Source: Salinirubrum litoreum (GTDB lineage Archaea; Halobacteriota; Halobacteria; Halobacteriales; Haloferacaceae). From it: 64,000 bases of DNA. Made by a program: the position numbers and the translations under genes. The notes beneath the pieces are model-generated. The model was not told the DNA's origin. It did not search any database and saw only the letters and a list, made by a program, of their open reading frames with translations. The stretch covers positions 1,405,068-1,469,067 of the forward strand of contig NZ_JAJCVJ010000002.1 in NCBI RefSeq assembly GCF_020567425.1, written 5' to 3'. Below are positions 8,837-20,508 of the stretch, one piece after another (position 1 is the stretch's first letter; the number at the start of each line of letters is the position of its first letter).

Positions 8837-9715
8837 ATGGACTCGGAGGTCACGGCCGCGTTCGAACTGCTGGGCAACGAGACCCGCCTGCGAACCGTCG
8901 AGGCGCTCGGGGAACTCTCCGCACCGGGGGAGTTCTCGACGGTCTCGTTCGGTGACCTCCGGGCGGCGGTCGGCGTCCGCGACAGCGGGAACTTCAACTA
9001 CCACCTCCAGCAACTCGTCCCGCAGTTCGTGACCGCGAGCGACGACGGCTACCACCTCTCGTTGCCGGGTATCTTCGTCTACCGGACGCTGAAGTCCGGG
9101 CTCTACGAGGAGCGCGACCCCGACGTGGTACAGGAGACGGACGACCCCTGCGAGGAGTGTGGCACGCCGCGTGAGGTCTGGATCGAGTCGGGTCGGGCGA
9201 CACGCGGCTGTCTGGACTGTGGCGTGATCGACAACCAGTACCCCCTCCCGGCCGGCGCACTCGCCCGCCTCCCGGACGTCGACCTGGAGCGACTGCTGTT
9301 CGAACGCCTCGCCTTCGACAAACTCAGCTTCCTGCGGGGGTTCTGTCCGTACTGCTCGGGGTCGGTCTACACCGAACTCTCGACCGCCCGCGAGCGACTC
9401 GCCGACCCCGACGTGCCGTACACGCAGGCGGTCGCCACCGTCTCCTGTGAGTGGTGTCACTGGTATCTCCACGCGAACGTCGTCGGCCTGCTCATCGGAC
9501 ATCCGGCACTCCTGCCCTTCTACTACCGGCACGACTTCGATCCGTTTTTCGACAGCCTGACCGAGACGTTCGAGGTGAGCGTCGACGTCGAGTCGACCGA
9601 GCCGTGGCGACTGGTGACGACGCTCGTCGCGCCCGACGACGAGACGCTCCGGATCGTCCTCGACGGGTCGCTGGACGTGATCGACCGCGACCTGACACGG
9701 GCGACCGGGCCGTGA
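8837..9715 (+). CDS. ArsR-like winged-helix regulator with zinc-ribbon-like C-terminal domain
   Basis: A 292-residue protein. Residues about 1-75 form an ArsR-type winged helix (AAFELLGNETRLRTVEALGE, then SGNFNYHLQQLV). The rest contains three cysteine pairs: CEECGTPREVW with a following GCLDCG, CPYCSG, and CEWCHW, suggesting bound zinc. This architecture matches a haloarchaeal family I know as DUF7351-type regulators. I chose the ATG at 8837 rather than 8747 because it gives the family N-terminus MDSEVTAAFELLG. The regulated genes are unknown; it stands alone. Confidence 0.82.
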   Translation: MDSEVTAAFELLGNETRLRTVEALGELSAPGEFSTVSFGDLRAAVGVRDSGNFNYHLQQLVPQFVTASDDGYHLSLPGIFVYRTLKSGLYEERDPDVVQETDDPCEECGTPREVWIESGRATRGCLDCGVIDNQYPLPAGALARLPDVDLERLLFERLAFDKLSFLRGFCPYCSGSVYTELSTARERLADPDVPYTQAVATVSCEWCHWYLHANVVGLLIGHPALLPFYYRHDFDPFFDSLTETFEVSVDVESTEPWRLVTTLVAPDDETLRIVLDGSLDVIDRDLTRATGP

Positions 9716-9905
9716 CTCGACACCCGCTGTCGACTCGTTGGCGACCCGACACTCCGGGGCAGGGGTCGGCGTCCGGAGACGGGGAGTAGACCCCGAACGC
9801 GGGCGTCCACGCCGCCGACGCCAGGACTCGACCGTCGGCGTTCCGGCACGTTTCCGCAGAGCGCCCGCTGTCTTTATCTAGCTGTAGATGTTCTCGTACG
9901 CCATC

Positions 9906-12900
9906 ATGTCCGCTGGCGAACCGCTCGGAGAGGTACGCGTTCTGGTCGTGGACGACGACGAGTCGATGGCCTCGTTGACCGCCGCGTTCCTGGGCCGCCA
10001 GCGCGACTCCTTCGACGTCCTGACCGCATCGTCCGGCGACGACGCACTCGAGACGCTCGACAGGGAGTCCGTCGACTGTGTCGTCTCCGACTACGAGATG
10101 CCGGCGATGGACGGCATCGAACTGCTCCGGGCGGTCCGCGACCGACGGCCCAGCCTCCCGTTCGTGCTGTTCACCGGCAGGGGGAGCGAGGAGATCGCGA
10201 GTGAAGCCATCTCTGCTGGCGTGACCGACTACCTCCAGAAGGGCAGCGGCGAGGACCGGTACGCGTTGCTGGCGAACCGACTCGAGAACGCCGTCCGGCA
10301 GCGCCGCGCCGAACAGATCGCCACGGAGACACAGCGTCGCCTCGAGGAGGTGACAGAGCACACCAACGACGTCCTCTACATGTTCGACGGCGAGTTCTCG
10401 GAACTGCTCTTCGTCAACGCCGCCTACGAGTCGGTGTACGGGCAGTCGGTCGACCGCGTCGAGGCCGACCCACAGGCGTTCATGGAGTGTATCCACCCCG
10501 ACGACAGAGAGCACGTCTCGTCGGGGATGGCGCGACTCGTCGACGGCGAGTCGGTGTCGATGGAGTACCGCGTGAACGCCGCCGAAGACTACGGTCGCTG
10601 GGTCGCGGTCGAGGCCAGGCCCGTGATCGAGGACGGCGAGGTGACGCGCATCGTCGGGTCGGCCCGCGACGTCACCGATCAGCGGGAACGTCGCAGCGAG
10701 ATCGAACGGAGTCGGGAACGCTTCCGGGCGCTGTTCGAGGAGTCGCCGGACGGCATCGTCGTCGCGGACGACACCGGCCGGATCGTGCAGGTGAACCAGA
10801 CGTTCGTCGACGGCTGTGGCTACGACCGGGAGACGGTCCGCTCGATGACGATGGACGACCTCGACGCCGACGGGGAGTCCTCGATCGCCGAGCGGTGGGC
10901 GACGGACCTCGACGCCGACGCGACGGTCTCTTTCGAGTCCAGATACCGGCACGCGGACGGGACCACCGTCCCCGTCGAGGTGTGGGTGACGCCGCTGTCG
11001 ACCGGCGACGACCAGCAGTACCTCGCGACGATCAGGGACGTGAGCGACTGGCAGTCCCGCGAGTCGCGACTCGACGCGCTCTACCGGACGACACAGGAGT
11101 TGCTCACCGCGACCGACCGGACCGCAGTCGCCGAGATCGTCGTCCGCGCGGCGACGGACGTTCTCGGGTTGGACGTCAACTCGGTGTACGCGCCGACCGA
11201 CGCGGGCGACAGACTGGTCCCGCTGGCGACGAGCGAGACGGCTGACGCGCTGTTCGACGACCAGCCCGTGTTCGAACCGGGCGAGTCGATCGCGTGGTCG
11301 GTGTACGAGAGCGGCGAGGACCGCATCTACGAGGACGTCAGTACCGACCCCGACCGCCACAACGAGGAGACCGACATCCGCGCCGAGATGCTCCTGCCAC
11401 TCGGTGACCACGGCGTGTTCGTCGCCGGATCGACGAAGCCGGCGGCCTTCGACGAGGGGACGGTTCGGCTCGCCCGCCTGCTGGCGAACACCGTCGAGAC
11501 CGTCCTCGACCGGACCGAGAGCTACGCCGAGGTGACGACGCGCAACCGCAAGATCCAGCGACTCCACGAGTCGACCGACGAGATCGTCCGCGCGGACTCG
11601 GTCGAGGCGGTCGCCGAGGTCGCCATCGAGACCGCAGAGACGGTGCTCGACGTGCCGTTCAACGGGATCCACCTCGTCGACGAGGCGGGCGAGACGCTCG
11701 AACCGGTCGCCGTGAGTCAGGCGGTCGTCGACCACCTCGGCGAAGCGCCGACGTACTCGCGTAACGACCCGGCGCGGTCGGCAGACCGGTTCAACTGGGG
11801 GGTCTTCGAGTCCGGCGAACCGGCCGTCATCGACGACACCGAGGCGGTCGCGGGCCTCGACGCCAGCGAGACGCCCTCCCGGAGCGGCATCGTCTACCCC
11901 CTCGGCGATCACGGCATCTTCGTCTCGACGGCCGCGACGCCGGGCGCACTCACCGAGACCGACGCGGCGCTCGTCGAACTGTTCGCCGCCGTCGTCACCG
12001 CAGTACTCGACCAGTTGGAGAGTCGGGCCGACCTCAGGGCCGAGCGGACCCTGCTCTCGAACATCTTCGAGCAGATCCCCGTCCACCTGTTCGTGAAGGA
12101 CACCGAGGCGCGTCACCTGCGGGTGAGCACGCACCTGTTCGAGGACGCGGACGTCGACACCGACGCCCTCGCCGTCGACGACTTCTCCCCGGAGGCCGTC
12201 GAGGGGAAGACCGACGTCGAACTGTACCGGGACACCGAACGCTACCGCGAGTCGTACGCGGCCGACCTGCGCGTGATCGAGACGGGCGAGCCACTGCTCG
12301 ACGTCGAGGAGTACGACTCGATCGTCGACGAGTGGTTCCTGACCTCGAAGGTGCCGTGGTACGACGAGGACGGCACCTGCAAGGGGATCATGGGCGTCGC
12401 GACGGAGATCACGACCCAGAAGGAGTACGAGCGCCGACTCGAACGGCAGAACGACCGCCTCGAGAGTTTCGCGTCGATGGTGAGCCACGACCTCCGGAAC
12501 CCGCTCAACGTCGTGCAGGGGCGACTCCAGTTGGCGCTCGAGGACGGCGACACGGCACACCTCGACCCGGCGATGCGGGCGGCCACCCGGATGGGCGAGT
12601 TGATCGACGACCTGCTCCGTCTCGCCAGACAGGGACAGGACCTCGACACGCTCGAACCGGTCGCCCTCGATGTGGTGAGCCACGAGTGCTGGTCGGTCGT
12701 GGATACCTCCGCGGCCAGCCTCACCGTCGAGACCGACGCGACGGTCCGGGCCGACCGGAGCCGACTGGCACAGGTGTTCGAGAACCTGTTCCGCAACGCG
12801 GTCGAACACGCCGGTCCCGACGTGTCCGTGACGGTCGGGACGACGCCGCACGGCTTCTACGTGGCCGACGACGGCCCCGGAATGTCGACCGACGACGGCG

Positions 12901-13085
12901 GGACGGCGACCGGCATCGAGTACCCCGACCGGGCAGAGGGGACCGGACTGGGCCTGACCATCGTCGAGGAGGTCGCGGCCGCACACGGCTGGGAGGTCGA
13001 GATGCGCGACAGCGAGGCGGGTGGGCTGTGCGTCGCGTTCGACGGCGTCACGTTCGTCGGCGAGTCGCCGCCGGACTCGTCGTGA
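9906..13085 (+). CDS. hybrid sensor histidine kinase (REC-PAS-PAS-GAF-GAF-PAS-HisKA-HATPase)
   Basis: A soluble kinase of about 1059 residues. The domains in order are a receiver (about 5-120, phospho-acceptor Asp62 in VSDYEMPAMDG), PAS (about 140-260), PAS (265-385), GAF (390-520), GAF (550-690), PAS (705-840), HisKA with phospho-acceptor His861 in SHDLRNPLNVV, and an ATPase domain with the N-box FENLFRNAVEHA, DDGPGM and GTGLGLTIV. All catalytic motifs are intact. No membrane segment is present, so it senses cytoplasmic signals. I prefer ATG 9906 because a TTTATC box at 9871-9876 fits a leaderless start there; ATG 9888 is possible. An adjacent cognate output gene is lacking. Confidence 0.93.
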   Translation: MSAGEPLGEVRVLVVDDDESMASLTAAFLGRQRDSFDVLTASSGDDALETLDRESVDCVVSDYEMPAMDGIELLRAVRDRRPSLPFVLFTGRGSEEIASEAISAGVTDYLQKGSGEDRYALLANRLENAVRQRRAEQIATETQRRLEEVTEHTNDVLYMFDGEFSELLFVNAAYESVYGQSVDRVEADPQAFMECIHPDDREHVSSGMARLVDGESVSMEYRVNAAEDYGRWVAVEARPVIEDGEVTRIVGSARDVTDQRERRSEIERSRERFRALFEESPDGIVVADDTGRIVQVNQTFVDGCGYDRETVRSMTMDDLDADGESSIAERWATDLDADATVSFESRYRHADGTTVPVEVWVTPLSTGDDQQYLATIRDVSDWQSRESRLDALYRTTQELLTATDRTAVAEIVVRAATDVLGLDVNSVYAPTDAGDRLVPLATSETADALFDDQPVFEPGESIAWSVYESGEDRIYEDVSTDPDRHNEETDIRAEMLLPLGDHGVFVAGSTKPAAFDEGTVRLARLLANTVETVLDRTESYAEVTTRNRKIQRLHESTDEIVRADSVEAVAEVAIETAETVLDVPFNGIHLVDEAGETLEPVAVSQAVVDHLGEAPTYSRNDPARSADRFNWGVFESGEPAVIDDTEAVAGLDASETPSRSGIVYPLGDHGIFVSTAATPGALTETDAALVELFAAVVTAVLDQLESRADLRAERTLLSNIFEQIPVHLFVKDTEARHLRVSTHLFEDADVDTDALAVDDFSPEAVEGKTDVELYRDTERYRESYAADLRVIETGEPLLDVEEYDSIVDEWFLTSKVPWYDEDGTCKGIMGVATEITTQKEYERRLERQNDRLESFASMVSHDLRNPLNVVQGRLQLALEDGDTAHLDPAMRAATRMGELIDDLLRLARQGQDLDTLEPVALDVVSHECWSVVDTSAASLTVETDATVRADRSRLAQVFENLFRNAVEHAGPDVSVTVGTTPHGFYVADDGPGMSTDDGGTATGIEYPDRAEGTGLGLTIVEEVAAAHGWEVEMRDSEAGGLCVAFDGVTFVGESPPDSS

Positions 13086-13132
13086 GGGTAGTCGCCCCGC
13101 ACATTCAACCCGTTCCGGGCCCACCGACTGGT

Positions 13133-15120
<1,988 letters not shown>

Positions 15121-15220
15121 CTATGTGAACTGACGAGTCGCGACGGTGTCGTGACCCGACTTGACTGACAGTCCCGTACCGCCACGGTGTGGTCTCGACG
15201 CAGAGAGCCGTATCGCCGGC

Positions 15221-16060
15221 TCAGAGACCGCCGCTCTGCGCGCCGCTGATGTCGCGGTAGAACGACACCGAGTACAGCGAGTAGACCGCACCCGACAGCG
15301 TGTTCAAGAGGACGATGGCGACGACGAGCCCCGCGATCAGCGGGAGCGACGAGGCGTCGATACCGACCGACGACATCGCGTCACCGGTGAGGAGCACCGA
15401 CCCGACGCCCGTGACCGCCCCGATGGTCCCGCTGATCAGGAACGCGAGGAGCGAGTAGCCGAGCGTCGAGACGAAGTTGTTCCGGACGAGCCCGACGCTC
15501 CGTTTGAAGCTGTCGACCGCGCCGTAGTCCTCGATTACGATGGCCTGCCCGTAGAACTGGACGAACAGGAACACGACCAGGAAGACGAGGCCGACCAGTG
15601 CGAACAGGCCTGCGAAGGCGAGGCCGACGGCACCGACCGCCGAACTCCCACCCGCGCCGCTCCCGCCGAGACCGGCCGCTACGGCACCGAACCCGGCCCC
15701 GAAGACGAACAGCAGGACGAGCGTGGCGATGCCGGCGACGATACTCACGGCCAGCAACAGGAGGTACGCGCCGAGCATCGAGACGTAGTGTTCGCGGCCT
15801 TCCGCGAGGAACGTCCGCACGTCGGCCCGGCCGTCGAGTGCGCCGTCTGCGAGCCCGAGGAGGCCGCCCTGCGTGAACGGGACCAACACCAGCACGAGGA
15901 GGTTGATCCCGAGCGAGGCGACCGCCGCGAGCAGCGGGGGGAGGAGTTGTGAGAGCAGTACTGGAACCTGGAGCAGTGCGAGCAGCGCCGCGACCACGAG
16001 GACGACCGGTTCGCGGATCGCGGTGCGGAGGGCTCGTTGGAGGGCATTCAGGGGGCGCAT
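15221..16060 (-). CDS. DUF7847-like polytopic membrane protein
   Basis: A 279-residue protein with about six hydrophobic helices beginning REPVVLVVAALLALLQVPVL, including a glycine-rich stretch (about residues 115-145) and a motif YGQAIVIEDYGAVDSFKRS between helices, which is typical of the haloarchaeal DUF7847 group (a 'permanently recurring' bundle seen in many secreted-protein loci). There is no catalytic motif. It stands between the tnpB element and the glycan cluster. Confidence 0.75.
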   Translation of the reverse strand: MRPLNALQRALRTAIREPVVLVVAALLALLQVPVLLSQLLPPLLAAVASLGINLLVLVLVPFTQGGLLGLADGALDGRADVRTFLAEGREHYVSMLGAYLLLLAVSIVAGIATLVLLFVFGAGFGAVAAGLGGSGAGGSSAVGAVGLAFAGLFALVGLVFLVVFLFVQFYGQAIVIEDYGAVDSFKRSVGLVRNNFVSTLGYSLLAFLISGTIGAVTGVGSVLLTGDAMSSVGIDASSLPLIAGLVVAIVLLNTLSGAVYSLYSVSFYRDISGAQSGGL

Positions 16061-16128
16061 GCGATTCCTGTTCGTTCCGGTCAGAAAATAAGCATTCTGA
16101 TCGAGACGGACGCGTCCTCGTCTCTCGA

Positions 16129-17115
16129 TCAGGAGGACAGGACGAGCGGTTCGTACCAGTCGCGGTTCTCGTCGTACCAGTCGACGAACGCGTCCACTCC
16201 CTCACGGATCGTGTACTCGGGTTCGTAGTCGAGCAACGCCTCGGCTTTGCTGGTGTCGGCGTGGGTGTGTTCGGCGTCGGCGTCCTTCGGATCGTCGTAC
16301 ACGAGTTCGAGGTCGGGGGCGATCCGGTCGCGGACGTGTTCGGCGAGCGTGGTGATCGAGATGTTGTCGGTCGAGCCGATGTTTACCGCTTCGCCGTCGG
16401 CGGCGTCCTCGCTCAGCAGTCGGACGTTCGCGTCGATCACGTCATCGATGTAGGTGAAGTCGCGGGTCTGTGTTCCGTCGCCGTAGATGACCGGCGGGTC
16501 GCCGTTGACACAGCGCGAGACGAAGTTCGAGATGGCCATGTTCGGGCGCATCCGTGGCCCGTAGACCGTGAAGTACCGGAGCGCGACGACCGGCAGGTCG
16601 TACACTTCGCTGTACGAACAGGCGTAGCGTTCGGCGGCGAGTTTCGAGGCACCGTACGGTGAGACGGGTTCCGTCGGGTGTTCCTCGTCGTACGGGAGGT
16701 AGTTCAGCGTCCCGTACACCGACGACGAGGAGGCCATGACGAAGCGCTCGATGCCCTCGTCCCGACAGGCGTCGAGGACGTTGAGCGTCCCGTCGACGTT
16801 CACCTCGTCGTACTCGCGGGGGTTCTGGACGCTCGGGCGGACGCCGGCCTGTCCCGCCTGGTGGTAGACGTAGTCGGCGTCGGTGACGAGGTCGGCGACG
16901 AGGTCCGCGTCCCGCACGTCGCCGCCGACGAACTCGTAGCTACCGTCGCCGGCGTCTGCGACCGCACGGCACTGCTCGACGGTGTGGCGTTTGATCTCCG
17001 GGCTGTAGAAGTCGTTCAGGTTGTCTAGGACGACGACATCGTGGCCGTCGGCGGTGAACCGTTCCGCGAGGTGGCCGCCGACGAATCCAGCGCCGCCAGT
17101 GACGAGTATGCGCAT
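16129..17115 (-). CDS. NAD-dependent nucleotide-sugar epimerase/dehydratase
   Basis: A 328-residue extended SDR protein. The NAD-binding GxxGxxG motif is at residues 7-13 (TGGAGFVGGHL), the catalytic serine region is SSSSVYG, and the YxxxK pair is in SPYGASKLAAERY. The length and the 'RYFTVYGPRMRPNMAI' segment point to UDP-glucose 4-epimerase/UDP-glucuronate epimerase relatives. It should interconvert nucleotide sugars for the adjacent glycan cluster. It lies 40 bases downstream of the aglF-like gene on the same strand, so they are probably co-transcribed. The exact sugar is not predictable. Confidence 0.9.
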   Translation of the reverse strand: MRILVTGGAGFVGGHLAERFTADGHDVVVLDNLNDFYSPEIKRHTVEQCRAVADAGDGSYEFVGGDVRDADLVADLVTDADYVYHQAGQAGVRPSVQNPREYDEVNVDGTLNVLDACRDEGIERFVMASSSSVYGTLNYLPYDEEHPTEPVSPYGASKLAAERYACSYSEVYDLPVVALRYFTVYGPRMRPNMAISNFVSRCVNGDPPVIYGDGTQTRDFTYIDDVIDANVRLLSEDAADGEAVNIGSTDNISITTLAEHVRDRIAPDLELVYDDPKDADAEHTHADTSKAEALLDYEPEYTIREGVDAFVDWYDENRDWYEPLVLSS

Positions 17116-17155
17116 CAGTGAGTTGGTGTCGTGTGGTGCCCGACGGGGCGTCGGG

Positions 17156-17929
17156 TCATTCGGTGTTCATCGGTTCGACTGGACCGTCGGCGGTGTCCGC
17201 ATCCGTGGGTGACACCGTCGACGGATCGAGTCGCTGTTCCGCTCGCTCTCTGTCCTCGGGGTACCCCACGTCGATCCGCCAGCCGTCCATCCGAACCGCG
17301 TCGATAGTGTGGCCCGAGTACAACAGGAGATCGACCGCGTCGGAGAGTTCGTACTCGCCTCTGTCGGACGGACTCACCATGTGACAGGCGTGGAAGATCG
17401 CCGGCGAGAACGTGTAGAACCCGGTCATCACGAGGTTCGACGGCGGGTCGTCGGGTTTCTCGACAACATTCGTGATCTCCCCGTCGCCATTGGTGACACA
17501 GACTCCGTACCGCCCGGCCTCCTCCATCGGGACTCCCTCCACGAGGAACGCGGCATCGGCACGCTCGCTCTGTTGTCTGCTCACCACGTCACCGAGGTTC
17601 GCGTCGAAGACGTTGTCGCCGAGCATCAACATGAACTCCTCGTCGATGTGCTCCTCGACGGTGAGCAGTGCGTGAGCCAGTCCCTGTTGTTCCCGCTGGT
17701 GCGTGTACGTGATCGGCACGCCCTGGAACTCGTCTTCGAAGTGTTCGATAATCGCCTGTTTCTTGTACCCCACGACGACGAGCAGTTCGTCGGCCCCCAA
17801 TCCGACGAGTTGCTCGAAACAGTGGGTGAGAATCGGTTTTCCGGCGACCTCCACCATCCCCTTGGGCTTCTCCGCCGTCAACGGCCGGAGGCGGGTGCCC
17901 TCCCCCGCAGCAAGTACCACTGCCTTCAT
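17156..17929 (-). CDS. aglF: AglF-like sugar-1-phosphate nucleotidyltransferase
   Basis: A 257-residue enzyme beginning MKAVVLAAGEGTRLRPLT, the pyrophosphorylase signature, followed by KPKGMVEVAGKPI; the metal-binding Asp is in LMLGDNVF. It activates a sugar-1-phosphate (glucose in the characterised Haloferax AglF) to a nucleotide-sugar in the N-glycosylation pathway. The C-terminal 25 residues are an acidic extension. It is divergent from the aglB-like gene across 128 bases and heads an operon with the epimerase. The symbol follows similarity and context; the substrate is inferred. Confidence 0.82.
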   Translation of the reverse strand: MKAVVLAAGEGTRLRPLTAEKPKGMVEVAGKPILTHCFEQLVGLGADELLVVVGYKKQAIIEHFEDEFQGVPITYTHQREQQGLAHALLTVEEHIDEEFMLMLGDNVFDANLGDVVSRQQSERADAAFLVEGVPMEEAGRYGVCVTNGDGEITNVVEKPDDPPSNLVMTGFYTFSPAIFHACHMVSPSDRGEYELSDAVDLLLYSGHTIDAVRMDGWRIDVGYPEDRERAEQRLDPSTVSPTDADTADGPVEPMNTE

Positions 17930-18057
17930 AGACTCTTGTTAGCTGAACACTCGTTAAAACCCTTCTCACTTGTCGGTAATGCGACTGTCACCTGACGTGC
18001 AACGGACACGCAAACCACACGGCTAATAGCCTCGGGTTCGGAACGTCCCACCGACAG

Positions 18058-20490
18058 ATGGACGAGCAGGTGTGGACCGCGACGCGACGGTTCCTCGACG
18101 ACCGTCCCGACCTCGAATCGGCCCTCGCTGCGGTCGTCGACAGCGACGCCGAGGGACCGTGGACGTTCGACGACGTACCGCTCGACTCAGGGACGTTCGG
18201 CGAGATCGTCGGGACCGAGTTCGTCACCGAGACCGACGACGGCTACCGACTTGTCGACCGCGAGGCGACCGACGCCGCGCTCCGACGACCGGACGACCCA
18301 CCCGGTGACGCCGGCGGTAGTCTCACTCTCGATGCGCTCGTCCCCTCGGTCGACTCCAGTCGGGCACTTCTCCTCGCCAGCGGCCTCCTGTTCGTTCTCC
18401 TCGTCCGTGTCGGACTCCCCTACTCCTCGGTGTTCCGCGAGACCGGGGTCGTCCTCTCGGGCAACGACCCGTACATGTACCACCACATCGTCGAGTACCT
18501 GCTCACTGAAGGGCCGCCAGCGTTCGATCTCGGCGGGCTCTCACAGCTCGACGTCGACTTCCTCGCCTCGGAGGTCCGGACTCACGACACGCTGTTCGTC
18601 GTCACGCTGTGGTGGCTCACCGCCGCGTTGGGTGGCGAGAGCGCCGTCGGGCTGGTCGTCGCGTGGTACCCGGTCGTCGTCGCGCTGCTAACGGCGGTGA
18701 TCGCCTACTCCGCGACCGTCCGACTCACCGACGACGTACGCTGTGGCCTCGCGGCCGTCGCCCTGCTCGCGGTGATCCCGGCACACGCCTACCGGACCGC
18801 GCTCGGCTTCGGCGACCACCACGCCTTCGACTTCCTCTGGCTCGGCGTGACACTGCTCGCCCTGCTCGCGGTCGTGTCGGCGCGCGTCGATCCGGGAGAA
18901 CGGTTGGCTGGCCTCTCGCCGACCGCGTGGCTCGCAGTCGTCGGTGGTGGGCTCGCGGTCACGGCACAGACGGCCGCGTGGCGCGGCGGCCCCCTCCTGA
19001 CGCTCCCCATCGCTGGCTACGTCATCGCCCGGACCTACCTCTCGGTGCGGGACGACACCGCACCGGCGCGCGATCTCGCGCCACTCGTCGGGCTACTCGT
19101 GGTCGCCAGTGTGACGACCTACGCACTCCACGCCGGGTTCGGCTGGCTGGAGTCGTACCGGGCGCTCGCGCCGACACTCCTTCTGCTCGGCACGCTCGGC
19201 GTGATCGTGCTGACGACGGTCGTCCGCCGACTCGAGCTGCCCGCGTGGTCGACGCTGGCCGGCGAGGCGATCCTCGCGGTTCTCGGCTTCGTCGCGCTCC
19301 CGGCGCTGGTCCCGTCGATCGCGGGCGCACTCGACGACTTCGTGGCGTACCTCGGCACCTACGGCGGGAGCGGGATCGCGGAGACGTACTCGCTGTTCAG
19401 CGGTGAACTCGGGACCGTGGTCGGGCCGATCTTCCTGTTCGGCTTCGCGCTGTTTCTCGCGCTCCCGTACCTCGCGTGGGCGACGAAACACGCAGTCGAC
19501 GAGACCGACGAGGCGTGGCTGGTGTTCGTGGCGTACACGTGGTGGTTGCTGCTCTTGGCCGTCGTCCAGAACCGGTTCAGCGGGGAACTGTCGCTGTTCG
19601 TCGCGGTCCTCGCCGGGGTCGGCTTCGTCCACGTCGCCGCGTGGATCGAGATCGCCCGACCGGTCGCCCCCTTCGAAACGTCGGCCGGGACACTGGCGTC
19701 GACCGACGGCGGGCCGGGAGGCACCCGACGACGGGACGGTGTCTCATCCTCCGAACCCCCGGCCGTCGGCGTCGATCTCGACCGTCGCAACGTGCTCCTC
19801 TCCGGCGTCCTGTTCACGCTCGTTGGCGGTCTCGGCGCGATCCAGTCGGGCATCAAGATCGGGCAGACGACGCTCGCCGACGGTCGCTACCGGATGGGTG
19901 TCTGGCTCGGTGAGTACGCCGACCAGCGAGGACTGTCCTACCCGGAGAGCTACGTGCTCAGCAACTGGGGCCGGAATCGCGCCGACAACTACCTCGTCTC
20001 GGGCTACTCGGAGTCGTACGGCTACGCGCTGAACAACTACGAGGCGTTCGTCACGGCGACCGACGCCGATGGCTGGTACGAGCAGTTCGCCGCAGATGAC
20101 GTGGGCTTCGTCCTCACGCGTGAGGGCATCTCGCTGTCCGAGGAGACGCTCTACCGACGTCTCCACGAGCAGTTCGGCAGTCGAACAGCGAGCGCCCCGG
20201 CACTCTCACACTACCGAGCACTGTATGCCGACGGTGGCTACCGTGCCTTCGAGGTCGTGTCCGGTGCAACGATCACCGGGAGTGTCGAAGCCGGGAGCGA
20301 GGTCGTCGCCGAGACGACCGTGACGCTCGCGCCGACCGACCGCGAGGTGACCTACGAGACCGCGACCACCGCCGACGGGGGGACGTTCTCGCTCACGGTG
20401 CCCTATCCCGGCGAGTACACCGTCGCCGGTGAGACCGTGACGGTCCCGGAGTCGGCCGTCTTTGACGGTGAGACGGTCGAACTGGGTTGA
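18058..20490 (+). CDS. aglB: AglB/STT3-like oligosaccharyltransferase with non-canonical WWDYG site
   Basis: An 810-residue protein: a soluble N-terminal extension (about 1-95), about thirteen membrane helices (100-560) and an external C-terminal domain ending in a beta-sandwich (about 735-810). GT-C acidic motifs are visible, GNDPYMYHH near residue 137 and GFGDHHAFD near 253, plus a SGELG loop near 450 resembling the TIXE region. However, the acceptor-recognition WWDYG motif is replaced by LSNWGRNRADNY near residue 635. AglB transfers glycans from dolichol phosphate to Asn-X-Ser/Thr on the outer surface. This may be a variant class or a second paralogue. It lies among glycosyltransferases and is convergent with the next gene. 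Confidence 0.85.
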   Translation: MDEQVWTATRRFLDDRPDLESALAAVVDSDAEGPWTFDDVPLDSGTFGEIVGTEFVTETDDGYRLVDREATDAALRRPDDPPGDAGGSLTLDALVPSVDSSRALLLASGLLFVLLVRVGLPYSSVFRETGVVLSGNDPYMYHHIVEYLLTEGPPAFDLGGLSQLDVDFLASEVRTHDTLFVVTLWWLTAALGGESAVGLVVAWYPVVVALLTAVIAYSATVRLTDDVRCGLAAVALLAVIPAHAYRTALGFGDHHAFDFLWLGVTLLALLAVVSARVDPGERLAGLSPTAWLAVVGGGLAVTAQTAAWRGGPLLTLPIAGYVIARTYLSVRDDTAPARDLAPLVGLLVVASVTTYALHAGFGWLESYRALAPTLLLLGTLGVIVLTTVVRRLELPAWSTLAGEAILAVLGFVALPALVPSIAGALDDFVAYLGTYGGSGIAETYSLFSGELGTVVGPIFLFGFALFLALPYLAWATKHAVDETDEAWLVFVAYTWWLLLLAVVQNRFSGELSLFVAVLAGVGFVHVAAWIEIARPVAPFETSAGTLASTDGGPGGTRRRDGVSSSEPPAVGVDLDRRNVLLSGVLFTLVGGLGAIQSGIKIGQTTLADGRYRMGVWLGEYADQRGLSYPESYVLSNWGRNRADNYLVSGYSESYGYALNNYEAFVTATDADGWYEQFAADDVGFVLTREGISLSEETLYRRLHEQFGSRTASAPALSHYRALYADGGYRAFEVVSGATITGSVEAGSEVVAETTVTLAPTDREVTYETATTADGGTFSLTVPYPGEYTVAGETVTVPESAVFDGETVELG

Positions 20491-20508
20491 CGAAGCTGTC
20501 GACTGCTC

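Noticed and set aside
9492-13124. Very long minus-strand ORF (1210 codons) opposite the histidine kinase
   Set aside because: Mirror frame of a GC-rich acidic gene; the product is an arginine/valine-rich string with no domains, while the + strand carries complete kinase motifs.
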